DNA of 64,000 nucleotides from JAFGGG01 sp964634205 (GTDB taxonomy: Bacteria > Spirochaetota > Spirochaetia > SZUA-6 > RPPD01). Every line of letters starts with the position of its first letter. Position 1 is the first letter of the stretch. Shown piece after piece: positions 8,609-17,313 of this stretch. The stretch is taken from positions 1 through 64,000 of the forward strand of contig CAZWKE010000003.1 of the NCBI GenBank assembly GCA_964634205.1. Direction: 5' to 3'. Under the pieces are notes generated by a model. It saw only the letters and a program-made list of their open reading frames with translations. It was not told the origin of the DNA and did not search any database. A program made the position numbers and the translations under genes.

Positions 8609-8637
8609 AATCTACAATATCTTTAATTAAATGTCAA
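8609..8637 (-). promoter_or_regulatory. sigma-70 promoter of sigma factor gene
   Basis: TTGACA (8632-8637) and TAGATT (8609-8614) are separated by 17 bases on the minus strand. The leader to the ATG at 8569 would be about 33 bases. Confidence 0.65.
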
Positions 8638-8692
8638 GCAAATTTCATAAAAATTCCACATTTTTAATATATTTAACCTTTTTGTGTACTTA

Positions 8693-9448
8693 TTATTTGT
8701 ATAGCGTATTTGGGTCCAAAAATTTTCGTTTTTGCTTGTCAAATATGATAAAAAGCAGCTTTGCCTGTGTTTGATGCAGGTATATCCCCAAAGTGCCGAT
8801 AGCGGTCCCTGCCTCTACGGATTCGCCGACCTTTACGCTGACACTTTCGTTTCCCAGATAACCGAAGATCAGGCCGGTACCGGAATCCACTATCACCACA
8901 TTTCCATACCCCCGGTAAGGACCGGACCAGATCACCTTTCCGGGCGATACGGAATAGATCACGTCACCCTTGTTACCGCAGATAAGCACCCCTTCCAACT
9001 TACGGTTGTATGCTTCTCTTTTCCCCGGGTGGGGCCAGGCAAGGTCCTTGAAGGTTGTTGCGGTTCCATTATGTTCCGGAACGGTATTCCCGCCGGCAGG
9101 GACGATCAACTGTTGATTCACTTTCAGCTGGGACGGATCGGAGATATGATTCAGCTTCATTAATTCTCCCACGGAGATACCGTATTTTTTGGCCAGGCTG
9201 TACAGGGTCTCCCCCTTTTTCACATAATGAACGGACGGGATGATTATTTTCATGCCCACCTTCAATTCCGTGGGATCCTTGATTTTATTTGCTTTTAACA
9301 GCACATCAAGCGGGATATTAAAGCGTTTGGCAATCCGGAACAGGTTGTCGCCTTTTTTGATCTCATAATAATTGCCGTTGGCATAGCAAAGCGCCAGCAC
9401 ACAAAATAATATAACGACGAGCAAATTCTTTTTTGGTAGTTGTATCAT
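8693..9448 (-). CDS. LysM-LytM protein, probable non-catalytic amidase activator (NlpD/EnvC-like)
   Basis: The 251-residue protein has a signal peptide (residues ~1-24) and two LysM peptidoglycan-binding repeats (about 27-71 and 74-117, each beginning with YEIKKGDN / HYVKKGET). A C-terminal M23/LytM fold follows at ~135-250. The zinc ligands of active M23 peptidases are missing. No HxxxD precedes the AxPAGTPV-like strand (here GNKGDVIYSV), and the terminal HLH motif is replaced by AKLLF. The domain should therefore be inactive, as in NlpD and EnvC, which activate cell-wall amidases. A possible partner is the amidase at 25768-26796. The start is the ATG at 9448; the longer open frame runs through two tRNA genes and is not coding. 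Confidence 0.85.
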   Translation of the reverse strand: MIQLPKKNLLVVILFCVLALCYANGNYYEIKKGDNLFRIAKRFNIPLDVLLKANKIKDPTELKVGMKIIIPSVHYVKKGETLYSLAKKYGISVGELMKLNHISDPSQLKVNQQLIVPAGGNTVPEHNGTATTFKDLAWPHPGKREAYNRKLEGVLICGNKGDVIYSVSPGKVIWSGPYRGYGNVVIVDSGTGLIFGYLGNESVSVKVGESVEAGTAIGTLGIYLHQTQAKLLFIIFDKQKRKFLDPNTLYK

Positions 9449-9519
9449 GGGGACACCTACTCTAATATTCGGCGTACTCCACGTGAAACTGAAACCGGAC
9501 GGGAAAATAAAGAAGAAGT

Positions 9520-9592
9520 TCGGGCTGGGGAGACTTGAACTCCCGGCCTCTCGGTCCCGAACCGAGCGCGCTAGCCACTGCGCTACAGCCCG
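9520..9592 (-). tRNA. tRNA-Pro(CGG)
   Basis: On the minus strand a 7-bp acceptor stem (CGGGCTG/CAGCCCG), D arm, anticodon arm CTCGG-TTCGGGA-CCGAG and T arm with TTCAAGT fold cleanly. The anticodon is CGG, reading CCG. The gene is 73 bases with discriminator A. CCA is not encoded. It begins directly after the T-run of the hairpin behind tRNA-Asp. Confidence 0.93.
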
Positions 9593-9617
9593 AAAAAAAA
9601 GCCCCCGATTAAGGGGC
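9593..9617 (-). terminator. intrinsic-terminator-like hairpin between two tRNA genes
   Basis: On the minus strand GCCCC-TTAATCG-GGGGC is followed by eight Ts. It has the form of an intrinsic terminator for tRNA-Asp, yet the T-run touches the first base of tRNA-Pro, for which no separate promoter can fit. Confidence 0.7.
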
Positions 9618-9620
9618 GGA

Positions 9621-9695
9621 CGGGAGCGACGGGACTTGAACCCGCGATCTCCGGCTTGACAGGCCGGCGCGATAACCAAGCTTCGCTACGCCCCC
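9621..9695 (-). tRNA. tRNA-Asp(GTC)
   Basis: The cloverleaf is complete on the minus strand: acceptor GGGGGCG/CGCTCCC (one G-T pair), D stem GCGA/TCGC, anticodon arm CCGGC-CTGTCAA-GCCGG, and T arm GCGGG-TTCAAGT-CCCGT. The anticodon is GTC. The gene is 75 bases with discriminator G. CCA is not encoded. Two tandem promoters lie just upstream. Confidence 0.95.
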
Positions 9696-9706
9696 TTTAA
9701 AAAGTT

Positions 9707-9735
9707 ACTATAGTCGTACTGTTTGTACTTGTCAA
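9707..9735 (-). promoter_or_regulatory. proximal tRNA promoter P1
   Basis: Perfect TTGACA (9730-9735), 17-base spacer and TATAGT (9707-9712) on the minus strand. The predicted start lies about five bases before tRNA-Asp. Confidence 0.85.
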
Positions 9736-9746
9736 GTGTAAAATGA

Positions 9747-9775
9747 AAAATACCCTGTTTATACGCTTTTGTCAA
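9747..9775 (-). promoter_or_regulatory. distal tRNA promoter P2
   Basis: A second perfect TTGACA (9770-9775) with 17-base spacer and TATTTT (9747-9752), 40 bases upstream of P1 in the same direction. Tandem promoters suit a stable RNA unit. Confidence 0.55.
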
Positions 9776-9789
9776 TCATTTAACGGCAA

Positions 9790-9818
9790 TTGACATTTCA
9801 GTGCTTTAATGATATTTT
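9790..9818 (+). promoter_or_regulatory. promoter of the PpiD-like/Maf operon
   Basis: TTGACA (9790-9795), 17-base spacer and TATTTT (9813-9818) on the plus strand, giving a leader of about 32 bases with a GGGA ribosome site before the ATG at 9857. It is divergent from the tRNA promoters. Confidence 0.6.
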
Positions 9819-9856
9819 AACTGCCTACTATATTATAATCAGAAAAGGGAATTGAA

Positions 9857-11515
9857 ATGGCATCGAGAGAAATGCGCAGAATTAAGCAAAAGAAAAACCA
9901 GGAACAAGCGGAAAAAACAAAGAGTAAATTCGCCACCAACACCTTTTCGGCGATAATCATCCTTATTATTGTCTTCGGCTTTTTATTTACTTTTTTTCGC
10001 GGCGGTTTTCAACCTGCCACACGCATAAGCTTCGGCAGTTATGCGGGGAAAGATATTGTCTGGGAATATGACAATTACTTCGGCCGCATGGTTGATACAG
10101 ATTACAACCAGAGGGAGGAAGCCCTGAAAAGCCAGCTGCAGGCGGCGAAAACCGATGAGGAAAAAGCCAAGATAAAAAAGCAGTTAAACGAGTTTACCAT
10201 GGGTATGGTAATGCAGCGTGACTTTAAGAAAATCGTTTTTCATGTAGCCGTCCTATTGGAGGCAGAAAGAAGCGGGGTCAGGGTATCCGATAAACGCGTG
10301 CAGCAGGCTGTTGCGGATTTTTTCAGAAGTGAGCTTTTAAAATATGACGAAAAAAGACAGCGGGAAAACAAGTTTTTGGATCTGTATGTAAAACACAAGG
10401 ATTATTTCAGGGAATCAATGCTTGATCTTCAGTATAATTACGATAGGCGCGCACTCCTTGTACCGCCTTCGCTCGATGCCTTTCAGAGGCAGTACATGTG
10501 GGATTTCAGCCGCTTGCTGACCAGCCCCAAAGAGGTTGAATATGCCGCCCGGATCGGCAAAGAACAGAGAAAATTCGATTTTGTGCTCTTTAACTACGAC
10601 GATTACCCGATCTCCAAGATCCTGGAATATGTCAACTCGGACCCGGCACATAAAGAAAAGTTTCTTACCATAAACCTGAGCAGAATTATCTTCACGGGAA
10701 GCAAAGAGGAGGCACAAAGCCTGCGCAGCGATATTATCAACGGGAAAATAAGTTATGAGGAAAAAGCGGACAAGGTGAAGAAAAAGGATGAATACGCCGC
10801 TGATGTTGTGGAACAGTATCCGTATTACTATTATGAGTTGGAAGATATCGTAAAAGACAAGGCAAAAGCCCTGCTCGACCTGAAAACCGGGGAACTCAGT
10901 CGGCCAATCCAGATCGATGAGAAGGGAAATAAATGGATTATCTATCGCTGTGAAAAAGAAGTACAGCAACCGGATTTTTCAAACCCCAAAATGCAGCATG
11001 CGGTAATGGCATACCTGAAGTTCAAAGAGATGTCGACGATTCAGAAGTATTTTGAAGACAGGGCCAAAGAACTGAAAAAGAACGCCGCCGCCCGCGGGTT
11101 TACCGCGGCCTGTAACCGGATGGGAATAACCCACTATACAACGGACTACTTTTCCTTGAACTATGAGACATTGAACTTTATTGACGCCACCATCTCGAAG
11201 GATGAAACTATTAAGAAGCTGGTGGAACCGGCCATGAAAAACCAGGACTTCTTTATCAAGGCCTTTTCACTGAAACAAAACCAGGTATCCGATCCCATTC
11301 CGCTGGAGAAGAGTATCATCGTGCTGCACCTGACCGATCAACGACAGCTGACACAGGATGAATATGAGAAGATTGAATCCGCGTATAAGAATTTCGCGGG
11401 ATACTTTGCTTATACCGACTTAAACAAACTGCTGGTAAAAGATAAAAAGCTTGTGGACAAGGAACAAGAGGGTATTGCGGCCTATTACAGACTTATGCAA
11501 TCTTTCAAAAGATAA
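9857..11515 (+). CDS. membrane-anchored PpiD/SurA-like periplasmic chaperone
   Basis: The 552-residue protein has a lysine-rich cytoplasmic start, one transmembrane anchor (about residues 32-51) and a large helical periplasmic region of SurA_N/PpiD type. A degenerate parvulin-like segment lies at ~272-372 (NLSRIIFTGSKEEAQSLRSDI, then LDLKTGELSRPIQID and WIIYRCE). Such proteins help fold or hold exported proteins at the inner membrane. Prolyl isomerase activity is doubtful because the usual GGDLG core is absent. The stop is directly followed by the Maf gene ATG (TAAATG), so both are co-translated. That pairing of a chaperone with a flagellin glycosyltransferase may reflect flagellar export, which is inference. 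Confidence 0.8.
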   Translation: MASREMRRIKQKKNQEQAEKTKSKFATNTFSAIIILIIVFGFLFTFFRGGFQPATRISFGSYAGKDIVWEYDNYFGRMVDTDYNQREEALKSQLQAAKTDEEKAKIKKQLNEFTMGMVMQRDFKKIVFHVAVLLEAERSGVRVSDKRVQQAVADFFRSELLKYDEKRQRENKFLDLYVKHKDYFRESMLDLQYNYDRRALLVPPSLDAFQRQYMWDFSRLLTSPKEVEYAARIGKEQRKFDFVLFNYDDYPISKILEYVNSDPAHKEKFLTINLSRIIFTGSKEEAQSLRSDIINGKISYEEKADKVKKKDEYAADVVEQYPYYYYELEDIVKDKAKALLDLKTGELSRPIQIDEKGNKWIIYRCEKEVQQPDFSNPKMQHAVMAYLKFKEMSTIQKYFEDRAKELKKNAAARGFTAACNRMGITHYTTDYFSLNYETLNFIDATISKDETIKKLVEPAMKNQDFFIKAFSLKQNQVSDPIPLEKSIIVLHLTDQRQLTQDEYEKIESAYKNFAGYFAYTDLNKLLVKDKKLVDKEQEGIAAYYRLMQSFKR

Positions 11516-13189
11516 ATGAAGCAGGAAGAACCGGAACTTCTTACTACCGGGAACTCGTTCACTGTAAAATACAAAGGCAAATTCCTTTATTCCAGCAAAA
11601 ATCCTCTGGGCAATATCAAGCGGCTGATCTCCGCACTGACAATAAGGGAAAAAACCCTTGTCTTTGTCCCCGGTCTGGGACTGGGGTACGGCCTGCCGGA
11701 GCTCTTGGGGATCCTGCCTCCCGACAGCTACATACTTTGCGTGGAAAGCGATCAAAAACTGATGAACCTCTGCCTGCGGACCGGGACGCTTTCCGGCTTA
11801 CAGGACAAGCGGTTGATACTGCTGCGTACGGACAGCCCGCAGGCTGCAGTAAAAAGCCTTTTGGAAATCGGCATACAAAATGTACGCAGGGTGCAAACCG
11901 TTGTGTTGTGCGCGGCCTACCATCTTTTCCCCGGTATATACAAAACAATAAGAGACGCGCTTGAAATAAAAATAAAATACTATTGGCAGAACAAGATCAC
12001 CACGATTTTTATGGGCAGGCTGATGGTAAAAAATTATTTCGCCAACCTGCCGCAGCTTTCCCGTATTCATGATATCAGTGCCCTCACAACGGACCTTCCG
12101 ATTGTGGTCACAGGCGCCGGTCCCTCCCTTGACCATACCGTTGAGACATTACGGCGGATACGGAAACATGTACTAATTATGGCAACCGATACGGCGTTGA
12201 ATAATCTGCTTGAACACGGCATCACTCCGGACTTCATCTTCAGTCTGGAAGCACAGTTCGTTAATCTGGAAGATTTCATCAGCAACAGCCGGTTCGACAT
12301 TCCGCTTATCTGCGATTTCAGTGTCACCCCCCAGGTATTACGCCGGTTTACCACCGTATATTGTGTTTCCTCGGAATTCTTCAAACTGCGGATCTTCGAT
12401 CGTCTGGCGAAAGCGGGGCTGCTGCCTTCGGCCATTCCTCCCCTTGGTTCGGTCGGAAACGCGGCCGTGTATTGCGCACTTATGGTTACCAGCGGCCCGG
12501 TGCTGCTGGCAGGTCTTGATTTTGCGTATGCGGGACAAACGACCCATGCCAAAAGCACATATTTTCATAAATTAATGCTGGGAGGCTGCAACCGCCTAAC
12601 GCCGATTGAGCAGTTCAATTTTACTGCGCTCCTGAAAAGACCGCTGTTTACCGTGGAAGGTAAAAACGGCACCCCGCTGCTGACCGATTTGATTTTAAAC
12701 TCATACGCTGAAAACCTGGGGAACCTGGTATCCATGCACCATAATCGAATCTTTGATATCAACCCTACCGGTCTTGACTGCGGTGCCGAGCAATATACGG
12801 ATAGAGAGCACCTGCAAGCACTGTTGGCACATTTTCAAAAAAAAGCTCCCAATTTGTCTCCCGCGGTGCGGCCCGGGAAGGCAGCCCATCGCGGCGCCGA
12901 AACTATCCTGGAATTCATTGCTCTCGAGGAAAAACTGTTACAGGAGGCCTTGGAAACCATTGAAGCACTCCTGGGCAGGCCGGTGAAGGAACAGGACACG
13001 TTAAGTGAAGATGAGTATGAAACGGTAAAAGCGGTCGATTATATCTATTTTCACCTGGCTCACAAAACCGCTCTGCCGCATTACACCCCAAGCCTGCTGC
13101 AGCATATAAAGGCCTTCTGCTATTTTTACCGGACAAAGATGGCCCGTATAAAAAAAGCAATCGCTGAGGTTACTCCTCAGATGTCTTAA
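11516..13189 (+). CDS. motility-associated factor (Maf, DUF115) glycosyltransferase
   Basis: The 557-residue protein belongs to the Maf/DUF115 (MptE-like) family. The central signature VTGAGPSLDHTVETL (about residue 195) and the following TDTALNNLLEHGITPDF are typical. In Campylobacter, Helicobacter, Aeromonas and Clostridium, Maf proteins attach nonulosonic acids such as pseudaminic or legionaminic acid to flagellin serines and threonines. Here the target is probably a spirochaete flagellar filament protein. Sugar synthesis could involve the SpsF-like and PseG-like genes at 28.4-30.9 kb. The 3' end overlaps the converging lepA gene by 20 bases. Family is clear; the sugar is unknown. Confidence 0.9.
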   Translation: MKQEEPELLTTGNSFTVKYKGKFLYSSKNPLGNIKRLISALTIREKTLVFVPGLGLGYGLPELLGILPPDSYILCVESDQKLMNLCLRTGTLSGLQDKRLILLRTDSPQAAVKSLLEIGIQNVRRVQTVVLCAAYHLFPGIYKTIRDALEIKIKYYWQNKITTIFMGRLMVKNYFANLPQLSRIHDISALTTDLPIVVTGAGPSLDHTVETLRRIRKHVLIMATDTALNNLLEHGITPDFIFSLEAQFVNLEDFISNSRFDIPLICDFSVTPQVLRRFTTVYCVSSEFFKLRIFDRLAKAGLLPSAIPPLGSVGNAAVYCALMVTSGPVLLAGLDFAYAGQTTHAKSTYFHKLMLGGCNRLTPIEQFNFTALLKRPLFTVEGKNGTPLLTDLILNSYAENLGNLVSMHHNRIFDINPTGLDCGAEQYTDREHLQALLAHFQKKAPNLSPAVRPGKAAHRGAETILEFIALEEKLLQEALETIEALLGRPVKEQDTLSEDEYETVKAVDYIYFHLAHKTALPHYTPSLLQHIKAFCYFYRTKMARIKKAIAEVTPQMS

Positions 13190-14972
13190 GCACGGAGAGA
13201 AACGCACTCTGCGGCAGCTCCACATTCCCGACCATCTTCATGCGCTTTTTGCCTTCCTTTTGCTTTTCCAGCAGTTTGCGCTTCCTGCTGATATCCCCGC
13301 CATAGCATTTGGCGGTGACATCTTTCCTTACCGCCGATATTGTCTCCCGGGCGATGATGCTGCTGCCGATTGCCCCCTGGATCGGTATCTTAAACTGATG
13401 GCGGGGAATTTCATCACGCAGTTTTTTACAGATATGCCGCGCGCGCGCGTAAGCATTTTCCTTGAACACCAGTTGGGACAGGGCATCCACGGGTTTCGCG
13501 TTTATCAGGATGTCCAGCTTGACCAGTTCGGTAATACGGTAGCCGATGAGCTCGTAATCAAACGACGCGTATCCGCGGGTGGAGGACTTCAGCTTATCAT
13601 AAAAATCAAACAGAACCTCGGCCAGCGGCAGCTCATAATATACCTCTACCCTTTTTTCATCCAGATAGGTAAGACTCTGCTGCACTCCCCGCTTTTCCAG
13701 ACAGATTGTCATGATATTCCCCAGGTACTCGGCGGGGGTAATAATCGCCGCCCGGATAAACGGTTCCTCCGCGCTTTCAACATAAACCGGATCGGGATAT
13801 TCAAGGGGATTATCAATATTTTTGGTCTCACCGCTTTTTAAGTGTATTTTATAGCGGACCGAGGGAGCGGTAAACACAATGGAAAGCCCGTATTCACGTT
13901 CAATCCTCTCCTGAATAATCTCCAGATGCAGCAGTCCCAGAAAACCGCAGCGAAATCCGAATCCCAAGGCAACCGAAGAATCCTTTTCAAAAACCAGCGA
14001 GGCGTCGTTTAACTTCAGTTTATCCATGGCGGCGGCAAGCTCTTCGTATTCATTGGAATCTACCGGATAGATAGAAGAAAATACAACGGGCTTTACCTCG
14101 CGAAACCCCTTAACCGCCCGGTTACAGGGATTCTCATCCAAGGTCACCGTATCACCCACCCGCGTATCCCGGATGGTCTTGATTCCGGCAATAAAATACC
14201 CGACCTCCCCCGCGTGCAGTCCCTTTGATTTTTCCAGGTTAATTTTAAAAATACCGGTTTCTTCAACCTTATACACCGTGCCGTTTGACCAGAAACGTAT
14301 CTCATCATTTTTCTTTATGCTTCCTTCGAACACCCGGATATGCACCACGACCCCACGATACGAATCATAATGTGAGTCGAAGATCAGGGCCTTCAGGGGT
14401 TCTTTATCCGAACCCTGGGGCGGTGGAATACGCGCCACCATCCCCTCAAGCAGTTCCTCCACACCGCTGCCCGTTTTGGCGGAAATACAATACGCCGATT
14501 CCGCGTCCAGGCCGAGATCATGTTCGATCTGTTTCTTTACATTTTCGATATCGGCTCCCGGCAGATCGATCTTATTGATCACCGGGATTATTTCCAGATT
14601 ATGCTCCAGGGCAAGATACATATTGGAAAGGGTCTGTGCCTCCACCCCCTGGGTGGCGTCAACCAACAGCAGAGCGCCTTCACAGGCGAAAATGGCCCGT
14701 GAAACCTCGTATGAAAAATCCACGTGGCCGGGGGTGTCAACCAGGTTCAGCAGGTAATCATCACCGCCCTGTGAGCGGTACGGCAGGGAGATGGCCTGGG
14801 ACTTGATGGTAATACCCCGCTCACGCTCGATATCCATACTGTCAAGGATTTGATCATGAAAGTTCCTGTCCTCCACAATATGCGAGCGTTGAATAAACCG
14901 ATCGGCGAGTGTTGACTTCCCGTGGTCGATATGCGCAATAATGCAAAAATTTCTGATATAATTTCTGTCCAT
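13170..14972 (-). CDS. lepA: elongation factor 4 (LepA)
   Basis: LepA is a ribosome-associated GTPase thought to back-translocate or rescue stalled ribosomes and aid 30S assembly. The 600-residue length is standard. The GTP sites are AHIDHGKSTLADRF (G1), DTPGHVDFSYEV (G3) and NKIDLPGAD (G4). The LepA-specific C-terminal domain carries KRKLLEKQKEGKKRMK. No Shine-Dalgarno site precedes the ATG. The -10 box (14987-14992) predicts a leader of only about eight bases. The gene converges on and overlaps the Maf gene. Confidence 0.97.
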   Translation of the reverse strand: MDRNYIRNFCIIAHIDHGKSTLADRFIQRSHIVEDRNFHDQILDSMDIERERGITIKSQAISLPYRSQGGDDYLLNLVDTPGHVDFSYEVSRAIFACEGALLLVDATQGVEAQTLSNMYLALEHNLEIIPVINKIDLPGADIENVKKQIEHDLGLDAESAYCISAKTGSGVEELLEGMVARIPPPQGSDKEPLKALIFDSHYDSYRGVVVHIRVFEGSIKKNDEIRFWSNGTVYKVEETGIFKINLEKSKGLHAGEVGYFIAGIKTIRDTRVGDTVTLDENPCNRAVKGFREVKPVVFSSIYPVDSNEYEELAAAMDKLKLNDASLVFEKDSSVALGFGFRCGFLGLLHLEIIQERIEREYGLSIVFTAPSVRYKIHLKSGETKNIDNPLEYPDPVYVESAEEPFIRAAIITPAEYLGNIMTICLEKRGVQQSLTYLDEKRVEVYYELPLAEVLFDFYDKLKSSTRGYASFDYELIGYRITELVKLDILINAKPVDALSQLVFKENAYARARHICKKLRDEIPRHQFKIPIQGAIGSSIIARETISAVRKDVTAKCYGGDISRKRKLLEKQKEGKKRMKMVGNVELPQSAFLSVLKTSEE

Positions 14973-14986
14973 AGTCTTGGATGCCT

Positions 14987-15015
14987 ACTATAAAGAATTA
15001 TTAATAATTCTGCAA
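14987..15015 (-). promoter_or_regulatory. lepA promoter with an 18-bp palindrome in its spacer
   Basis: TTGCAG (15010-15015) and TATAGT (14987-14992) are 17 bases apart on the minus strand. A perfect 18-base AT-rich palindrome (14994-15011) fills most of the spacer and could be an operator. The transcription start would be near 14980. Confidence 0.6.
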
Positions 15016-15024
15016 CTACGAAGA

Positions 15025-17283
15025 TTACACAAGATCCAGAATTTCGCGGATCTTTTTTTCCAGGGTAACGATGGAAAACGGTTTTTGTAAAAAAAACGTC
15101 CCTTTTTTAAAGCCGTCTTTTTCTACGTACTCGTTTTCAAAATAGCCGGAGATAAAAAGAATCTTTATGTTCGGCCGCAGCGCGAGCAGCCTTTCTGAAA
15201 GTTTTATACCGCTTAAATGCGGCATGACGATATCGGTAATCAAAAGATGGATGGGATCTTTATACTGCTCACAGATCAGCAATGCCTCGCCGGCATTGCT
15301 GGCCTCAAGCACATTATACCCGTATTTACCCAGAACCTTATACACCATCTCCCGAAATATGTCCTCATCCTCAACCAAGAGGATTGATTCGGTCCCCTTT
15401 ATAGGTGCCTGCACCTCCGCCGGTTCTTCATCCGGGGCCGCTTCCTCTTCCACCCGGGGCAGATAGATATTGAAGTTTGTGCCGACACCCGGCGTGCTCT
15501 CAACAAAAATAAAGCCGTCACTTTGTTTTATAATTCCATATGCCGTGGAAAGCCCCAGTCCGGTCCCCTTGCCGGGAGCCTTTGTGGTAAAAAACGGCTC
15601 AAATATCTTCTCTTTTAACTCGTTGGCCATGCCGTGTCCCGTATCGGAAACCCGCAGCAACACATACGGTCCGTTCTTTAAACCGATAAACTTTTCCCGG
15701 ATTTGTTCGGTGATGGTGATATTCAGGCTCTCAATAGTAAGCTTCCCGCCTTCACGCATGGCATCACGCGCGTTTAAGGCAAGGTTTATCAGTACCTGTT
15801 CAATCTGTACCGGATCGATTTTTACCTGCCAGAGTTTATCGTCCAGAATGGTAAAAAGAAGTATATTTTCCGGCAGCAGCCGCTTCAGCATTCGCTCCAG
15901 GTCCAGGATCAACGTATTAAGATTTATTATTTTCGGCTGCAGCACCTGCCTGCGGGAAAAGGCAAGCAACTGCTTGGTCAGGATGGCCGCTTTTTTGCCG
16001 GCCTTGAGGATGGAAACCACATCATTACGGATGCTGTCGTCTTCACCCACGGTTTCCAGAATAAGATCCGAATATCCGATGATGGCGCCAAGCAGATTGT
16101 TGAAATCATGGGCAATTCCGCCGGCCAGACGGCCGATACCCTCCATTTTATTGGACTGAATAAGCTGGGCCTCTATTTTTTTCTGTTCCGTATTATCAAT
16201 AATATATCCCTTGAACCGCTTCAACTCTCCGCTTTTTAAAAACTCTCCCACAATGTTGGCCGTAATATAAAGGGGCTGCCGATTTTTGTTCATGAATTTG
16301 GTGTTATACTGTTTTAATCGTTTGTTTTTCTTCAACTGCTCTATCAGACCGTTTTTTTCAAATAATGCCGGGAAAAACAGTGACAGGTTTTTCTTCTCCA
16401 CCTGCTCCACCGATTCATATCCCAGGATGGAAGCAAAGGCCTGGTTGCAAATCAGGATGATCCCGCCCGCGGTCGCTATAAAGTCGCCGGTCAGATCATC
16501 CTCGAAAAAATGCCGGTATCGCTCTTCGCTTCTATGGAGGGCCTGTTTGGCAAGCTCATGCGCCGTTACGTCGTGGTATACGTAAACCTTCCCCATATTC
16601 TGTTCCGTCATACTCATAATGGGTGCCACACTTGATTTAATAAAGCGTTTTTCACCGTTTTTGGTAACAAGTTGTTTGAACTGCCTGTTCCTGGTTTTTT
16701 CCGGACTTATATCATTCCCCGTATCTATAAATTTGACGATATCATTCAATTTTTTGCCCAGGGCCTTCGCCCTGTCTACGCCGGTAAAGGCTGCTGCTTT
16801 GGGATTAAAAAAACGGATGTTGTCCTCATTATCGGTGACCACCACCGCGTCACCGATACTTTGCAGTGTGGTAAACAGCAGCTGTTCCCGTTCTTTTATA
16901 ATATTCTGCGTTTTATGCCGATAAAGCGCTATCTCAATATTGATGTGCAGTTCGCGTTCCTCGAACGGTTTAAGAATATAGCCGAAGGGCTCGGTTATTT
17001 TTGCGCGCTTTAAAGTGGTATTTTCCGCATAGGCGGTTATATAAACGATAGGCACCGCGTAGGTCTTGAGGATCTCCGCGGCCGCCTCCACCCCGTCCAT
17101 TTTCCCGCTGAGCTTGATATCCATCAAAACCAGGTCCGGTCGGGATTCCAATACCATCGCAACCGCTTCTTCACCGGAAGAAGCGATCCCCGGGACCTCA
17201 TACCCCAGCTTTTCCAGACGCTTTCTCATATCCAAGGAGACAATATTTTCATCTTCTACAATAAATATGCGCTTCTTTTCCAT
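15025..17283 (-). CDS. hybrid sensor histidine kinase: REC-PAS-PAS-HisKA-HATPase-REC
   Basis: This 752-residue soluble protein starts with a receiver domain (about 1-120, phospho-acceptor in VLMDIKLSG). Two PAS domains follow (about 135-245 and 255-375), then HisKA with GGIAHDFNNLLGAIIGYSDL, an HATPase_c domain (ALNARDAM, GTGLGLSTAYGI) and a second receiver (LLITDIVMPHLSG). The HDFNNLL H-box is typical of kinases that pass phosphate within multi-step relays. No transmembrane helix is seen, so it senses a cytoplasmic signal, perhaps redox or a ligand through PAS. Receivers at both ends suggest both input and output by phosphotransfer. No DNA-binding partner is adjacent. The ATG has no ribosome site. 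Confidence 0.92.
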   Translation of the reverse strand: MEKKRIFIVEDENIVSLDMRKRLEKLGYEVPGIASSGEEAVAMVLESRPDLVLMDIKLSGKMDGVEAAAEILKTYAVPIVYITAYAENTTLKRAKITEPFGYILKPFEERELHINIEIALYRHKTQNIIKEREQLLFTTLQSIGDAVVVTDNEDNIRFFNPKAAAFTGVDRAKALGKKLNDIVKFIDTGNDISPEKTRNRQFKQLVTKNGEKRFIKSSVAPIMSMTEQNMGKVYVYHDVTAHELAKQALHRSEERYRHFFEDDLTGDFIATAGGIILICNQAFASILGYESVEQVEKKNLSLFFPALFEKNGLIEQLKKNKRLKQYNTKFMNKNRQPLYITANIVGEFLKSGELKRFKGYIIDNTEQKKIEAQLIQSNKMEGIGRLAGGIAHDFNNLLGAIIGYSDLILETVGEDDSIRNDVVSILKAGKKAAILTKQLLAFSRRQVLQPKIINLNTLILDLERMLKRLLPENILLFTILDDKLWQVKIDPVQIEQVLINLALNARDAMREGGKLTIESLNITITEQIREKFIGLKNGPYVLLRVSDTGHGMANELKEKIFEPFFTTKAPGKGTGLGLSTAYGIIKQSDGFIFVESTPGVGTNFNIYLPRVEEEAAPDEEPAEVQAPIKGTESILLVEDEDIFREMVYKVLGKYGYNVLEASNAGEALLICEQYKDPIHLLITDIVMPHLSGIKLSERLLALRPNIKILFISGYFENEYVEKDGFKKGTFFLQKPFSIVTLEKKIREILDLV

Positions 17284-17313
17284 AATAATTTAATGATTAA
17301 TCATCTACTATAA

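Noticed and set aside
9449..9679. 77-codon upstream extension of the LysM-LytM gene
   Set aside because: The frame runs through tRNA-Pro and most of tRNA-Asp, and the signal peptide begins at the ATG at 9448.
9834..9839. Perfect TATAAT on the plus strand just before the PpiD-like gene
   Set aside because: No -35 at proper spacing, and transcription would start inside the ribosome site. The TTGACA/TATTTT pair at 9790-9818 fits better.
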